The position numbers were made by a program, and so were the translations under genes. From assembly GCF_013031245.1 (NCBI RefSeq), contig NZ_WPZL01000009.1, positions 62,001 through 126,000 of the forward strand: a stretch of DNA of 64,000 nucleotides. Direction: 5' to 3'. Under the pieces are notes generated by a model. The model searched no databases. It was not told the DNA's origin and worked only from the letters and a program-made list of their open reading frames with translations. Shown piece by piece: positions 46,940 to 55,747 of this stretch (within the stretch, counting starts at the first letter, position 1; the number at the start of each line of letters is the position of its first letter). This DNA is from Ruegeria lacuscaerulensis. GTDB lineage: Bacteria; Pseudomonadota; Alphaproteobacteria; Rhodobacterales; Rhodobacteraceae.

Positions 46940-47334
46940 AGCTATCGCGGCAGAGGGGCTGTTCCGTTCGCGGCCCCATGCGCAGGACAAGTTGGTGCGC
47001 TGCGGGTGGGGGCACTGTTCGATGTGGTTGTCGATATCCGCAAGGGCTCGCCGACCTATGGACAGTGGCTGGGTATCGATCTGACGGCCGAGAACGGAAA
47101 ACAGCTTTTGGTGTCCAAAGGGTTTCTACACGGCTTTGTCACGCGGGTACCGGATACCGAGATCCGCTACAAATGCACGGATTATTATGCGCCTGATTGC
47201 GACGGGCGGTGCATTGGGACAGTTGCGGTATCGACTGGGGGCTTGATGGTGATCCGGTGCTGTCCGGCAGGGACGCGGCAGCCCCCGCCTTTACCGATTT
47301 TGACAACCCGTTTGTCTGGGAGAGTATCTCGTGA
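46940..47334 (+). pseudogene. rfbC: dTDP-4-dehydrorhamnose 3,5-epimerase, 5'-truncated and frameshifted
   Basis: Recognisable from GLFRSRPHAQDKLVRCG onwards, but the first third of the gene is missing. A 1-nt deletion in a G-run (near 47010) shifts to the frame of ALFDVVVDIRKGSPTYGQWL and VSKGFLHGFVTRVPDTEIRY. A second 1-nt deletion near 47200 shifts to WDSCGIDWGLDGDPVLSGRD, which ends normally (FVWESIS, stop at 47332). It overlaps the rfbB start by 4 bases, preserving the old operon structure. Confidence 0.85.
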
Positions 47335-48011
47335 AGCTTCTGGTGACAGGGGGTGCCGGTTTTATCGGCTCGGCCGTGGCGCGGCGTGCGGTTGCGGACG
47401 GGCATCAGGTGGTCAATCTGGATGCGCTGACCTACGCGGCCTGCCTCGACAACGTGGCCGAGGTGGCCGGGAATCCCAATTACACCTTTTTAGAGGCTGA
47501 TATTCGGGATCGGGCTGCCATGGATCGGGCGCTGGCCGACCATGCCCCGGACGCGGTCATGCATCTGGCGGCGGAAAGCCATGTGGATCGCTCGATTGAC
47601 GGGCCCGGTGCTTTTATCGAAACCAACGTAACCGGCACCTACACATTGCTTGAAGCGGCAAGAGAGTACTGGGAAGGGCAGGGCAGAGCAGACAGTTTCC
47701 GGTTTCATCACATCTCGACCGATGAGGTCTATGGCTCGCTGGGGCCAACCGGGCAGTTCACCGAAGAAACCCCTTATGATCCCCGCTCGCCCTATGTCGA
47801 CCTGATCACCTTTGTCGCCGACCGTCCGGGCCATGATGCGCGCTATGCCATCGACCCGACCCGCATCAGGGAAGAGCTGAACTGGCGACCCTCGGTCAGC
47901 GTTGAAGAAGGGCTGGAGAAAACCGTTCAGTGGTATCTCGACAATGAAAGCTGGTGGCGCGCGCTGCAAAACCGTGATGGCGTCGGCAAGCGGTTGGGTG
48001 TGAAGGCATGA
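47331..48011 (+). pseudogene. rfbB: dTDP-glucose 4,6-dehydratase with in-frame internal deletion
   Basis: The frame is open (226 codons from GTG), but about 120 residues are missing from the middle. The N-terminal NAD motif [17 protein letters not shown] and DEVYGSLG are intact and run to TPYDPRSPY. The next residues, [17 protein letters not shown], belong near the C-terminus of the normal 345-residue enzyme. The catalytic Tyr-x3-Lys (normally SPYSASKA) has been cut out, so the product cannot be active. An automated caller could list it as a normal gene. Confidence 0.9.
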
Positions 48012-48495
48012 CCATCCTCGTCTTTGGCCGAACCGGACAGGTGGCGCGGGGGGGCTATGACATCCTGCGCACCTCGTGGGTGGTGTCGGTCCATGGCAAC
48101 AACTTCGTCAAGACGATGCGACGGCTGCGGGTGAGCGGGATCAATTGTCCATCGTGGCCGACCAGATCGGCGGCCCGGCCCCCGCGCGGGACATAGCGGC
48201 GGCCTGCCTGTCCATGGTGCAGCAGCTGATCGAGGATGCGGGCAAGGCGGGTATCTACCATTTTGCAGGCGCGCCCGACGTCAGCTAGGCCGGGTTCGCC
48301 CGCGCGATTTTTGCTGAATTAGAGACTGATTGTGATGTAACAGACATCCCGTCCGCCGATTATCCCACGCCTGCCCGGCGCCCGTTGAATTCCCGCCTTG
48401 ATTGTTCCTCACTGGAAACAACTTTCGGCATTAGCCGTCCTGACTGGCGGCAGGGTTTGAGTGATATTCTGAGAGAATTGGAAAACGCGTCATGA
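48008..48495 (+). pseudogene. rfbD: dTDP-4-dehydrorhamnose reductase, internally deleted, frameshifted, with stop
   Basis: Starts [14 protein letters not shown] and then jumps straight to YDILRTSWVVSVHGNNFVKT, losing roughly the central 110-120 residues including the Tyr-x3-Lys. A frameshift near 48117 follows. The frame continues ERDQLSIVADQIGGPAPARD to GAPDVS, where a TAG at 48286 replaces the usual Trp codon. After it, AGFARAIFAELE...DWRQGLSDILREL gives the normal C-terminus to the TGA at 48493. Three independent lesions. Confidence 0.88.
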
Positions 48496-48825
48496 CGACA
48501 CGCAAAGGCATCATACTTGCCGGAGGGTCTGGCACGGGGCGAGTTGGAAATCACCGACCTGCTGCAGATGTATCTGGAAAAAGGCCAACTTAGGATCGAA
48601 ACCATGGGGCGCGGCTATGCCTGGCTGGATACCGGCACCCATGCCAGCCTGCTGGATGCGGGCAATTTCGTGCGCACGCTGGAAGAACGTCAGGGATTGC
48701 AGACCGGCTGCCCGGAAGAGATCGCGCGGCAGTTGGGATGGATCAACGAGGAACAGTTGCGCCAGCGTGCAGAGATGTTCGCCAAGAATGAATATGGCGC
48801 CTATCTGGATGGTTTGTTGAAGTAG
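48492..48825 (+). pseudogene. rfbA: Glucose-1-phosphate thymidylyltransferase, middle deleted
   Basis: Begins MTTRKGIILAGGSGT, the nucleotide-binding start. It then jumps at about 48537 to GELEITDLLQMYLEKGQ and the normal C-terminus (MGRGYAWLDTGTHASLLDAG to YGAYLDGLLK). About 170 residues are lost and the joint is out of frame. The stop is at 48825. It is the last gene of the degraded rfbCBDA operon. Confidence 0.88.
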
Positions 48826-48846
48826 ACAGCGACGATGCTGATTGCT

Positions 48847-50175
48847 TCAGGTGCAGCCCACCTCAACAAAATCACCATAAGATAAGGGATAGCGCAACGC
48901 ATCCATCATCCAAAACACGGTGTCATCCCCGTAGGAATTGATGACTTCCCAGACGACTTTCCCGTCCGGCGTAACTTCAAAAGCGCGCCCTGCGTCGGTT
49001 TCAGCCAGCAGAATGTTTCCGTTTGCAAGCACCTGATGTTTGCCGCGGAAATGGGAATAAAAAGGTTCCTCGCCGGATCCGCCAAAGACGGTGGTCACTG
49101 TGCGGGACATGGGGTCAATTTTCAGCACGCGACTCCCTCCCCGGTCACCTAGGAATGCGTTCTCTGTTGTCGGTCTGCCGCCAGCCCGGTTGTCGAATAC
49201 TGTGATCGTCCCGTCCGCCTGAAAATCGGGGTCATGCTGCCCGATCATGGGCCCGGTCATGTACCATTTTAGCTTGTGGCTTTCTCCGTCGAGCACCCAG
49301 ATCTGGTTAAAATGCCGAAAGCTGAGAAGAAGGTCCCCTGCATTAAATTCCGGGAACGCATCTGCAATCTCCGCGCTCAGAACCTCGACATCGTTCAGAT
49401 GGCCCACATCCTCGCGAACGGGCCGTATTGCCATCAGGCCTTCCAGCCTGTCATCTGTCAGGACCTTTACGAGATCGATCAGATCCGTCTGCTCACCGGT
49501 TTCCAGATCGAACCGAGCGATGGCGTCAAAGTTAAAACCTTCTCCACCCCGTACCAAGGTGTTCGGCGCGTATCTGTCGACATAAACAGGTGTCCAGAAG
49601 CCGCCGGAATCATCCAGCGTCAATGCATGGTGCGAGCGGTTGTCGTTCTTCCAGACGATGTCTCCGCAAGCGGAAATCCGGTAGGTGCCCCGCCCGTCCA
49701 GATTGGCCAGCATGTCGCCGTTGGGCAAAAGCGCGGCCCCATGTATGAGCGCATGAAACTTGTGCGCGGCCTTGTGTGTGGCGTTTTCCCGGGCAAGTTC
49801 AAAGAAATCGACGGGCCATTCATGCAAAAGAGAGCCGTCCATCCCATACAGACGGGCGGTCAGTCGACCATCAAACACGCTCACAAGAAAGGTAACCCCG
49901 GGTTGCATTTCGGCAGGTTCGATCCTTGGTTCCCAATCCGGTGGCAAGGCCATGGTCCCCATGTGTTGGGTCGGTCGAATCCCCATCATGGCAAGACCTT
50001 CCAGCCGGAGAATTTTCAGCGTTCGTATCCCAAGCTCCAGCTGTGGCTGGGGTGGAATTCTGAAATGGCCGAAAGCAACGCCGACCAGAAAGGCCAGTGC
50101 GACGCCGCATGCTGCGGATAAAATTAAAGGAAAACGGATTTTTTTGCTCCTTTTAGAGAAACCGGAGAACCCCAT
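48847..50175 (-). CDS. Arylsulfotransferase (ASST) family protein, paralogue 3
   Basis: 442-residue protein with a basic N-terminus and a membrane anchor (about 16-38), then the ASST propeller. Histidine blocks: HGAALLPNGDMLANLDG, SHHALTLDDSGGFWTP, HLNDVEVLSAEIADAFP and GPMIGQHDPDFQADGTITV. These align with paralogues 1 and 2. The C-terminus DFVEVGC keeps the terminal cysteine seen in the others (PSCDF, APTCN). It is the closest copy to paralogue 2. The gene points back toward the rml wreck. Confidence 0.85.
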   Translation of the reverse strand: MGFSGFSKRSKKIRFPLILSAACGVALAFLVGVAFGHFRIPPQPQLELGIRTLKILRLEGLAMMGIRPTQHMGTMALPPDWEPRIEPAEMQPGVTFLVSVFDGRLTARLYGMDGSLLHEWPVDFFELARENATHKAAHKFHALIHGAALLPNGDMLANLDGRGTYRISACGDIVWKNDNRSHHALTLDDSGGFWTPVYVDRYAPNTLVRGGEGFNFDAIARFDLETGEQTDLIDLVKVLTDDRLEGLMAIRPVREDVGHLNDVEVLSAEIADAFPEFNAGDLLLSFRHFNQIWVLDGESHKLKWYMTGPMIGQHDPDFQADGTITVFDNRAGGRPTTENAFLGDRGGSRVLKIDPMSRTVTTVFGGSGEEPFYSHFRGKHQVLANGNILLAETDAGRAFEVTPDGKVVWEVINSYGDDTVFWMMDALRYPLSYGDFVEVGCT

Positions 50176-50634
50176 TAAACTATAAACGTCCTAAAAGCGC
50201 GTCACTGGTGAACAACGTGGCCAATGATGCCATTCATTGCAACCGGTCTAAATGGGAACGCGGCTATGGTTCGTGTGGCAACCAGCTTTATTTATCGGAC
50301 CAGAAGCCGCTCACGACACAACCTGTTGACGGGCCCGCCCACAATTGAACGACCAGACCGACTATTCCATGGCCTCACCGCCGACTGCAAAGCGGTCCGG
50401 TGGGGTTACAGGAATTCGCCACGTATCTTTCAACAATTAGGGGCGGATTTCTAAAATGTATTCACTTTGGCAACGCTTCTTGTTGAAATGCACCCGTTGC
50501 CGCACATTCGTTTCGACGCACGTCCCGGGAGCGGGAATAATCGGAACGACTGGTACGGAAATTGTGTCTGCCCCGCGCAAGGTCGGGTTATTGTTTGACG
50601 TCCTGAATTTACGAGTGTGACCGGAGAAGCCTTT
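50176..50634. other. Divergent promoter region between ASST3 and the GT-C gene
   Basis: 459 bases with no gene I can support. It must contain the promoters of both divergent genes. I could not pick out operators by eye. Confidence 0.45.
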
Positions 50635-52098
50635 ATGAACCAGCAGGCTCCAGCCCTAGGCCGCAATGACCTGGCAGTGCTTCTGTTCATCCTCCTTCTT
50701 GCGGCGGTGCTGAGAACCGCCGGTCTGAACGCGCCGCTGTGGTATGATGAGATCTGGACCGTCGACACGCATATCCGCCTTCCCTGGGGGGAAATGGTGC
50801 GCGAATATTCGATGAACCATCACTATTTCTTCAGCATTAAGGCCAAGCTGGTTTCCCAGATTTTTGGAGAACAAGCCTGGGCCTATCGCTTTCCGGCCGT
50901 CTTGTTCGGGGTGGGCGTTGTCGGCGCAATCTGGTGGCTGGCAAAAGACGTTGCTGGCCCCCGGATAGCACATGTGTCCGCCTTGCTGGTGGCCTTGTCC
51001 TATCATCAGGTCTGGTTTTCGCAGAATGCCCGCGGCTATACCGAGCTGGCTTTCTGGAGCACGCTTGGCTTCATTTTTTTTCTGCGGGGCGTGCACCGCC
51101 CGACATTTGGTACATGGATTGCATTTGGCCTGACCGCTGCGGCGGCTGTATTCACCCATCTGACCGGCGCGTTTTTCTTTGTCGCTCTGGGGCTGGTATG
51201 GCTGATATCCCTGATCACCGGTTTCGGAAGGGGGCCTCTGACCCGTGACTGGGTGCTGCGGCCGCTGACCGGCGTTGCGATTGCGATTGCGTTGATCTTG
51301 CTGGCATATCTGCCGATTTTGCCGAGTATCGCAGGCACCGTGGGCGATGTCGCATCCACATCGGCCGTTGATCCGATGCAGGAGTATCAGAACCCGCTCT
51401 GGACCATTGTCGAGGGCCTGCGGACTGCGGTCGGGAGTACTGGCCCTCTGACATTGTTCGTTGCTGTTGGCGGGATGGTCGCGCTCGCATTCGGCGCGGC
51501 AGGGGCGCATTCGACGCAACCGCTGTTCTTTCCGTCCATCGTCATGCACTTCATTGTGACGCTGGTCATCCTTCTGGCGCTTGGCATGCGGATCTGGCCA
51601 AGGTTCTTCTTTGTCGACATTGGTCTTGTCATCATCCTTGCCGTCGTCGGCTGCTGGTACAGTGCCGGTATGGTGGCAAGGGGGCTGAGGCGACCCCAAA
51701 TCAAACCCCTGCTAGTCGCCATAGGCGTTGTGGCGATGATCGCCGTTTCCCTGTTTCTTGTGCAGCGAAACTATGCTGCGCCGAAACAGGACTTGGCCGG
51801 GGCCTTTGCGCTTGTGGAAGAGACCCGTACCCCGTCCGAACGGATTTATGCCATCAACCCGGGTGGGCCTATCTTCGAAAGGCATTTCAATGCCGACTGG
51901 ACAACCATTGGCGATGCCGAAGGTTATTTTGATGCGATGGCGCAGCCCGGGCCTGTGGCGCTGGTTGTTCTGTTTCCGAACCGGATGTTCCGGGCCATTC
52001 CGCAACTTGGGCAGGATGCCGAACGGCAACTGGAGCTTGTTCAGGCATTCGCCGGAACGCTTGGGGATGGCCGGGTTCTTGTCTACCGGCGCAGGTGA
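50635..52098 (+). CDS. GT-C family membrane glycosyltransferase (ArnT/PMT-like)
   Basis: 487-residue membrane protein with about 11 hydrophobic helices. The first periplasmic loop has the catalytic-type acidic motif APLWYDEIWTVDTHI, as in polyprenol-phosphate-sugar-dependent GT-C enzymes. Then come HHYFFSIKAKL and SYHQVWFSQNARGY, conserved in this glycosyltransferase 39/83-like group. The ATG at 50635 is preceded by GGAGAA; a GTG six codons earlier is less likely. It presumably adds a sugar from a lipid donor on the periplasmic side. Confidence 0.85.
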   Translation: MNQQAPALGRNDLAVLLFILLLAAVLRTAGLNAPLWYDEIWTVDTHIRLPWGEMVREYSMNHHYFFSIKAKLVSQIFGEQAWAYRFPAVLFGVGVVGAIWWLAKDVAGPRIAHVSALLVALSYHQVWFSQNARGYTELAFWSTLGFIFFLRGVHRPTFGTWIAFGLTAAAAVFTHLTGAFFFVALGLVWLISLITGFGRGPLTRDWVLRPLTGVAIAIALILLAYLPILPSIAGTVGDVASTSAVDPMQEYQNPLWTIVEGLRTAVGSTGPLTLFVAVGGMVALAFGAAGAHSTQPLFFPSIVMHFIVTLVILLALGMRIWPRFFFVDIGLVIILAVVGCWYSAGMVARGLRRPQIKPLLVAIGVVAMIAVSLFLVQRNYAAPKQDLAGAFALVEETRTPSERIYAINPGGPIFERHFNADWTTIGDAEGYFDAMAQPGPVALVVLFPNRMFRAIPQLGQDAERQLELVQAFAGTLGDGRVLVYRRR

Positions 52099-52270
52099 GA
52101 GACGTATGAAAGTCCGAATTTTGATATCCGAAAGGTGTCAGAGGTGAATGACAGGGGAGATTTGGTGTGGGAATATGCTAATCGTTTCGACGCCGATATT
52201 GTGAAAAGAAAATCCAACTCGAATTTAAGTCCATCCGGGTTTTTCAAACTGAATGAGAGGAATAAACGTC

Positions 52271-52534
52271 ATGAAGATATTTTCGGAAGATCGCATTAGG
52301 CACATTAGGGCTGTGTCACTGCTATATGTAGGGGTGCTGTTGCTGGTCCTTCCAAACCCGGCATTTGCCTATATCGGCCCCGGTGCGGGTCTGGGTGCGA
52401 TCGCCGTCACGATTGCCGTGATACTTGGCGTTCTCTTCCTTGTTGTCGGGCTTGTGTGGTTCCCGCTCAAACGGATGATCAAGGGACGGAAGAAAGGCGT
52501 CAACGACAACAACGAGCTTGACCCGACGCAATGA
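52271..52534 (+). CDS. Small YIGPGAG membrane protein
   Basis: 87-residue protein with a signal-like first helix (about 14-32, ending PAFA) followed by YIGPGAGLGAIAVTIAVILG, a second helix, then a basic tail KRMIKGRKK. Proteins with this Y-x-GPG start and a single hydrophobic segment recur in bacterial exopolysaccharide loci, but I know no function. The start at 52271 has AGAGGA upstream. It overlaps the following membrane sulfotransferase by 4 bases, so the two are probably co-translated and may interact. Confidence 0.8.
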   Translation: MKIFSEDRIRHIRAVSLLYVGVLLLVLPNPAFAYIGPGAGLGAIAVTIAVILGVLFLVVGLVWFPLKRMIKGRKKGVNDNNELDPTQ

Positions 52535-54006
52535 TACTAATTGTTGCCGTTTCGCTGTTTGCAGTGGGCGGGTTCGCATTTGTCCTTTGGCGCACAAATA
52601 TCTTTGAGGCGGCAAACGACGTCGTAAGCACAAGCATGTCGGGTGTGGCGTCTCTGGTGGACAGCCAGCTGTCCGACGATGCCAAGGAACAGGCGGTGCG
52701 GCGTGCCGGGCTGAAGCTGATCGTTGGCGGCTTCAACATCGCCTGGCGCGTCATTCTGGCGCTGGCCGCTGCGGCCTTGCCGATATACCTGGTCGAGTTT
52801 CTCGGACTGACATCCAGCAGCGCAGTCTTCGACGTCATGCTGCGGCTCGATTACATTGTCATCGTCTCGGTTGCGGCGATCGTGGCGGTGAAGGTTGTTC
52901 AGTGGTTTCGCGCGGACCCCAAAGCGCAGGAGGCGGAGGGTACGCTGTATTCGCCGGTCGAGCAATTCGTGCACAACCTGGCGTTCTCAAGCCCTGCGGT
53001 TCTGAAGGCGGCCTCGTGGGCCGAGGAAAAACTGCCATCCCAATCCAAAGCGGATGAGGCCGGGCAGCCGATTTTTGTCACCTCTCTGGCGCGCGGGGGT
53101 ACGACGGCGGTTCTGAACGCGCTGCATGATACGCCGGATATCGCGACCCATATTTATCGGGACATGCCTTTTCTGACCGCGCCGCTTCTGTGGAACAAAC
53201 TGGCCGGAGGGCAAAAACGAGGGGTGAGCCGCCGCCAACGCGCCCATGGCGACGGGCTCGAGATCGATCTGGACAGCCCGGAGGCGTTCGAGGAAGTCAT
53301 CTGGAAAATGTTCTGGCCGCAAAAGTACCAGGGGTCTTCGATCCCTCTGTGGACGGCAGAGGAAACCGATCATGACGCCGATCAGTTCATGCGCCGCCAC
53401 ATGTCCGAGATTGTTCGAGCGCGGACGGTTCAGGCGGGGTCCGAGGGTACGCCCAAAACGCGCTATTGCTCGAAGAACAACGCCAATATTGCCCGGATTC
53501 CATATCTTCTGAACGCTTTTTCCGATTGCAGGATCGTGGTGCCGGTCCGGCGCCCGGAAAGCCATGCCCATTCCCTGCTGCGGCAGCACAGGAATTTCTG
53601 CAAGCAACAGGCCGAGGACGCGTTCATCGCCCGTTACATGGGGGATATCGGCCATTATGAGTTTGGCAAGATTCACAAACCCTTTCTGTTTCCGGGGTTT
53701 GACCCCGAAGGGCAGATCGCTGAGACGGCGGATTACTGGCTGGATTACTGGACACACGCATTTCGGCATGTGCTGGATCACAAGGATAAGTGCATCCTTC
53801 TTCTGCAGGACGATTTGCGCACCTCTCCCGGCAAAACGATGACCGATCTATACGGTGCGCTTGATCTTGAGCCGGGCGGTCAGGTTTTCGAAAGCTATTT
53901 CCATTCGAAGCAGGATGTGGCGGAGATCGGGGATTTCGATCCGGGCAAGTTCCGCGAGGCGATGGACGTGTATGAAGCGCTGAAAGAGTGCGTGCGCAAT
54001 ACCTGA
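52531..54006 (+). CDS. Membrane-anchored sulfotransferase
   Basis: 491-residue protein: three N-terminal hydrophobic segments (about 2-20, 72-94, 107-128) followed by a cytosolic-type sulfotransferase domain. The 5'-PSB loop is FVTSLARGGTTAVLNAL (about 175-191) and the 3'-PB region is RIVVPVRRPESHAHSLL (about 331-347). The domain is of the sulfotransferase family 3 / exopolysaccharide type. The fusion with transmembrane segments suggests it works beside membrane glycosyltransferases on a lipid-linked or growing chain. The start overlaps the YIGPGAG gene by 4 bases. Confidence 0.88.
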   Translation: MILIVAVSLFAVGGFAFVLWRTNIFEAANDVVSTSMSGVASLVDSQLSDDAKEQAVRRAGLKLIVGGFNIAWRVILALAAAALPIYLVEFLGLTSSSAVFDVMLRLDYIVIVSVAAIVAVKVVQWFRADPKAQEAEGTLYSPVEQFVHNLAFSSPAVLKAASWAEEKLPSQSKADEAGQPIFVTSLARGGTTAVLNALHDTPDIATHIYRDMPFLTAPLLWNKLAGGQKRGVSRRQRAHGDGLEIDLDSPEAFEEVIWKMFWPQKYQGSSIPLWTAEETDHDADQFMRRHMSEIVRARTVQAGSEGTPKTRYCSKNNANIARIPYLLNAFSDCRIVVPVRRPESHAHSLLRQHRNFCKQQAEDAFIARYMGDIGHYEFGKIHKPFLFPGFDPEGQIAETADYWLDYWTHAFRHVLDHKDKCILLLQDDLRTSPGKTMTDLYGALDLEPGGQVFESYFHSKQDVAEIGDFDPGKFREAMDVYEALKECVRNT

Positions 54007-54015
54007 GCCGATTAT

Positions 54016-55293
54016 CTATCGCCGTGTCGGATAGTTTTTGACAAGTGTCGAACCGGCATTGAGCTGGTCGATACTGCCGCCGGGTCGTACGCCATATTCA
54101 TTGTAACCGTTGGCCGCTCCGGTTGCATAATAGATAAATTCACGGTCGTAATAGCCGGGCTGCCCGGGGGATTTGTCCTGAATGATGGCGTTGTTGAGAA
54201 TGGCCCAGTCCGGTTGGTTCTTGTAGCCGGTGATGCCGGCAACCGCGTTTTGTTCGATCACCACAGAGGTTGAGCCGGGAGAGACTCTGATACGTGGAAT
54301 TGTGACCTTTCTATTTTTTTCGGGCCGGTGGACCCGGATGACCGAATTCTTGCGGATCGAAAGATTGTCGATCGCAGCTACCGAAATCCCATGGACGTGC
54401 GAATTGTAAATGACGTTGTTTTCGATCAGCACATTCTGGTGGCGCAGCATCGGGTCGCCCAGATTTTTGCCGTCGCCGCCCATCCAGATTGTCTGGGCAT
54501 AGTCTCCGGCACCCATGTCAAATATATTGTTCCGGATCGTGATATCGGTGCTGCGCCGGTTCGAACTGCGTAGAATCTGGATCATGTCCCGGTGATCTTT
54601 GCCCTTCACACCGCGGAAGTTATGCATGCGGTTTGCTTCAATCACCAACCCGTCAATCACGCCAAGCGCGATGCCATCTGAACGGATGTCAGTAAATTCA
54701 TTGCCGCGTATCGTGAGGTCGACAACGCTGTCGCCTGTCAGCGCTTTCCACCACTTCCGGAAGATCGAGCCACTGATATCGATCTTTGCGCTATTCCGGA
54801 TGCGCAGCCCGCGCCCGTGCCCCGCCCCTGATTTGTAACCGCCGTCGAAGACTGAATTGGTGATGGAAATGCCACGGCTCTCATGGATGCTGAAACGATT
54901 GGCGGTGGATTTTTCGCCAGACGAGAACTCGTAGTCGAAGACCAGCCCGTCCAGTGCGATGTTGCCTGCTTTGTTCAGGCGCAATTCGGTGAAGCAAGCT
55001 GGGGATCCGGCGGTGGCTGAGCGGATCGTGACAGGCTTTTTGAATCCTCTGTTGATTTTCAGGGGGCCGTAATTTCCACCTTCCAGAAGGAATGTCTCGC
55101 CGCCTTTCGCATTCCTGATTGCAGAGGAAAGTTCCGAAGGGTTGCGGATGGCCTGCCCGTTTCCTGCATTGACTGCGTTCGCCGCGATCTTTGTGCCGCT
55201 ACAGGCCGGGGCGGCTGAGGATGGCACCGGCAGGGCTAACAGCAACATTAAAGTGCAGGCCAGTAATCCGATAGAACTGAATATGTACCGCAT
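54016..55293 (-). CDS. Secreted parallel beta-helix protein (polysaccharide lyase/epimerase-like)
   Basis: 425-residue right-handed beta-helix protein with a signal peptide (MRYIFSSIGLLACTLMLLLA to SSA). The frame runs further upstream to 55764, but that part is not protein-like. The helix coils have repeated DITI/NVLIENN-type turns. A block IRSDGIALGVIDGL...KDHRDMIQILRS is nearly the same in the divergent gene at 55748. Such folds occur in pectate/alginate lyases and C5-epimerases, and in O-antigen or capsule processing. The acidic and basic residues in DHRDMIQ are candidate catalytic residues. Confidence 0.85.
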   Translation of the reverse strand: MRYIFSSIGLLACTLMLLLALPVPSSAAPACSGTKIAANAVNAGNGQAIRNPSELSSAIRNAKGGETFLLEGGNYGPLKINRGFKKPVTIRSATAGSPACFTELRLNKAGNIALDGLVFDYEFSSGEKSTANRFSIHESRGISITNSVFDGGYKSGAGHGRGLRIRNSAKIDISGSIFRKWWKALTGDSVVDLTIRGNEFTDIRSDGIALGVIDGLVIEANRMHNFRGVKGKDHRDMIQILRSSNRRSTDITIRNNIFDMGAGDYAQTIWMGGDGKNLGDPMLRHQNVLIENNVIYNSHVHGISVAAIDNLSIRKNSVIRVHRPEKNRKVTIPRIRVSPGSTSVVIEQNAVAGITGYKNQPDWAILNNAIIQDKSPGQPGYYDREFIYYATGAANGYNEYGVRPGGSIDQLNAGSTLVKNYPTRR

Positions 55294-55747
55294 GAGAAAC
55301 CCGTCATGAAAATCTTTACTGCGCAGAAAGGCTACGAGGGCGAATGCGCCGTGTCCACAGAGGTGTCGTGAGCAATGTGCCAGTGATTTGGCGGTGGGTG
55401 GCGCTTCTTGACGTAGGGGCACCGGGCAAATCATCGCCGACGCTAGGTCATGATACGCAAGGACACGCCTGAATAGTGGTTTTTTTGTGGCGATTGTTGC
55501 GAAGCAGGAATCAATTATGCCAGCCCTTAGGCACCGCCAAGGGATGGGGAACAATTCCTGGTATTGTGTATCGAGTTCACTAGGAAATGAAGGCAATGGG
55601 GCAGAACTGTCCCAGTACAGGCAACAGTTTCCAAACATAGCCATATTTTGGTCAATCTGCCGCCCTTGTGCGGCTGTTCCCTCTGTCCTGGGTGTGCGGG
55701 TTCTCTTGCGCTGCCACTCACAGCGCCTATGAAACAGAAGGTGAAAC

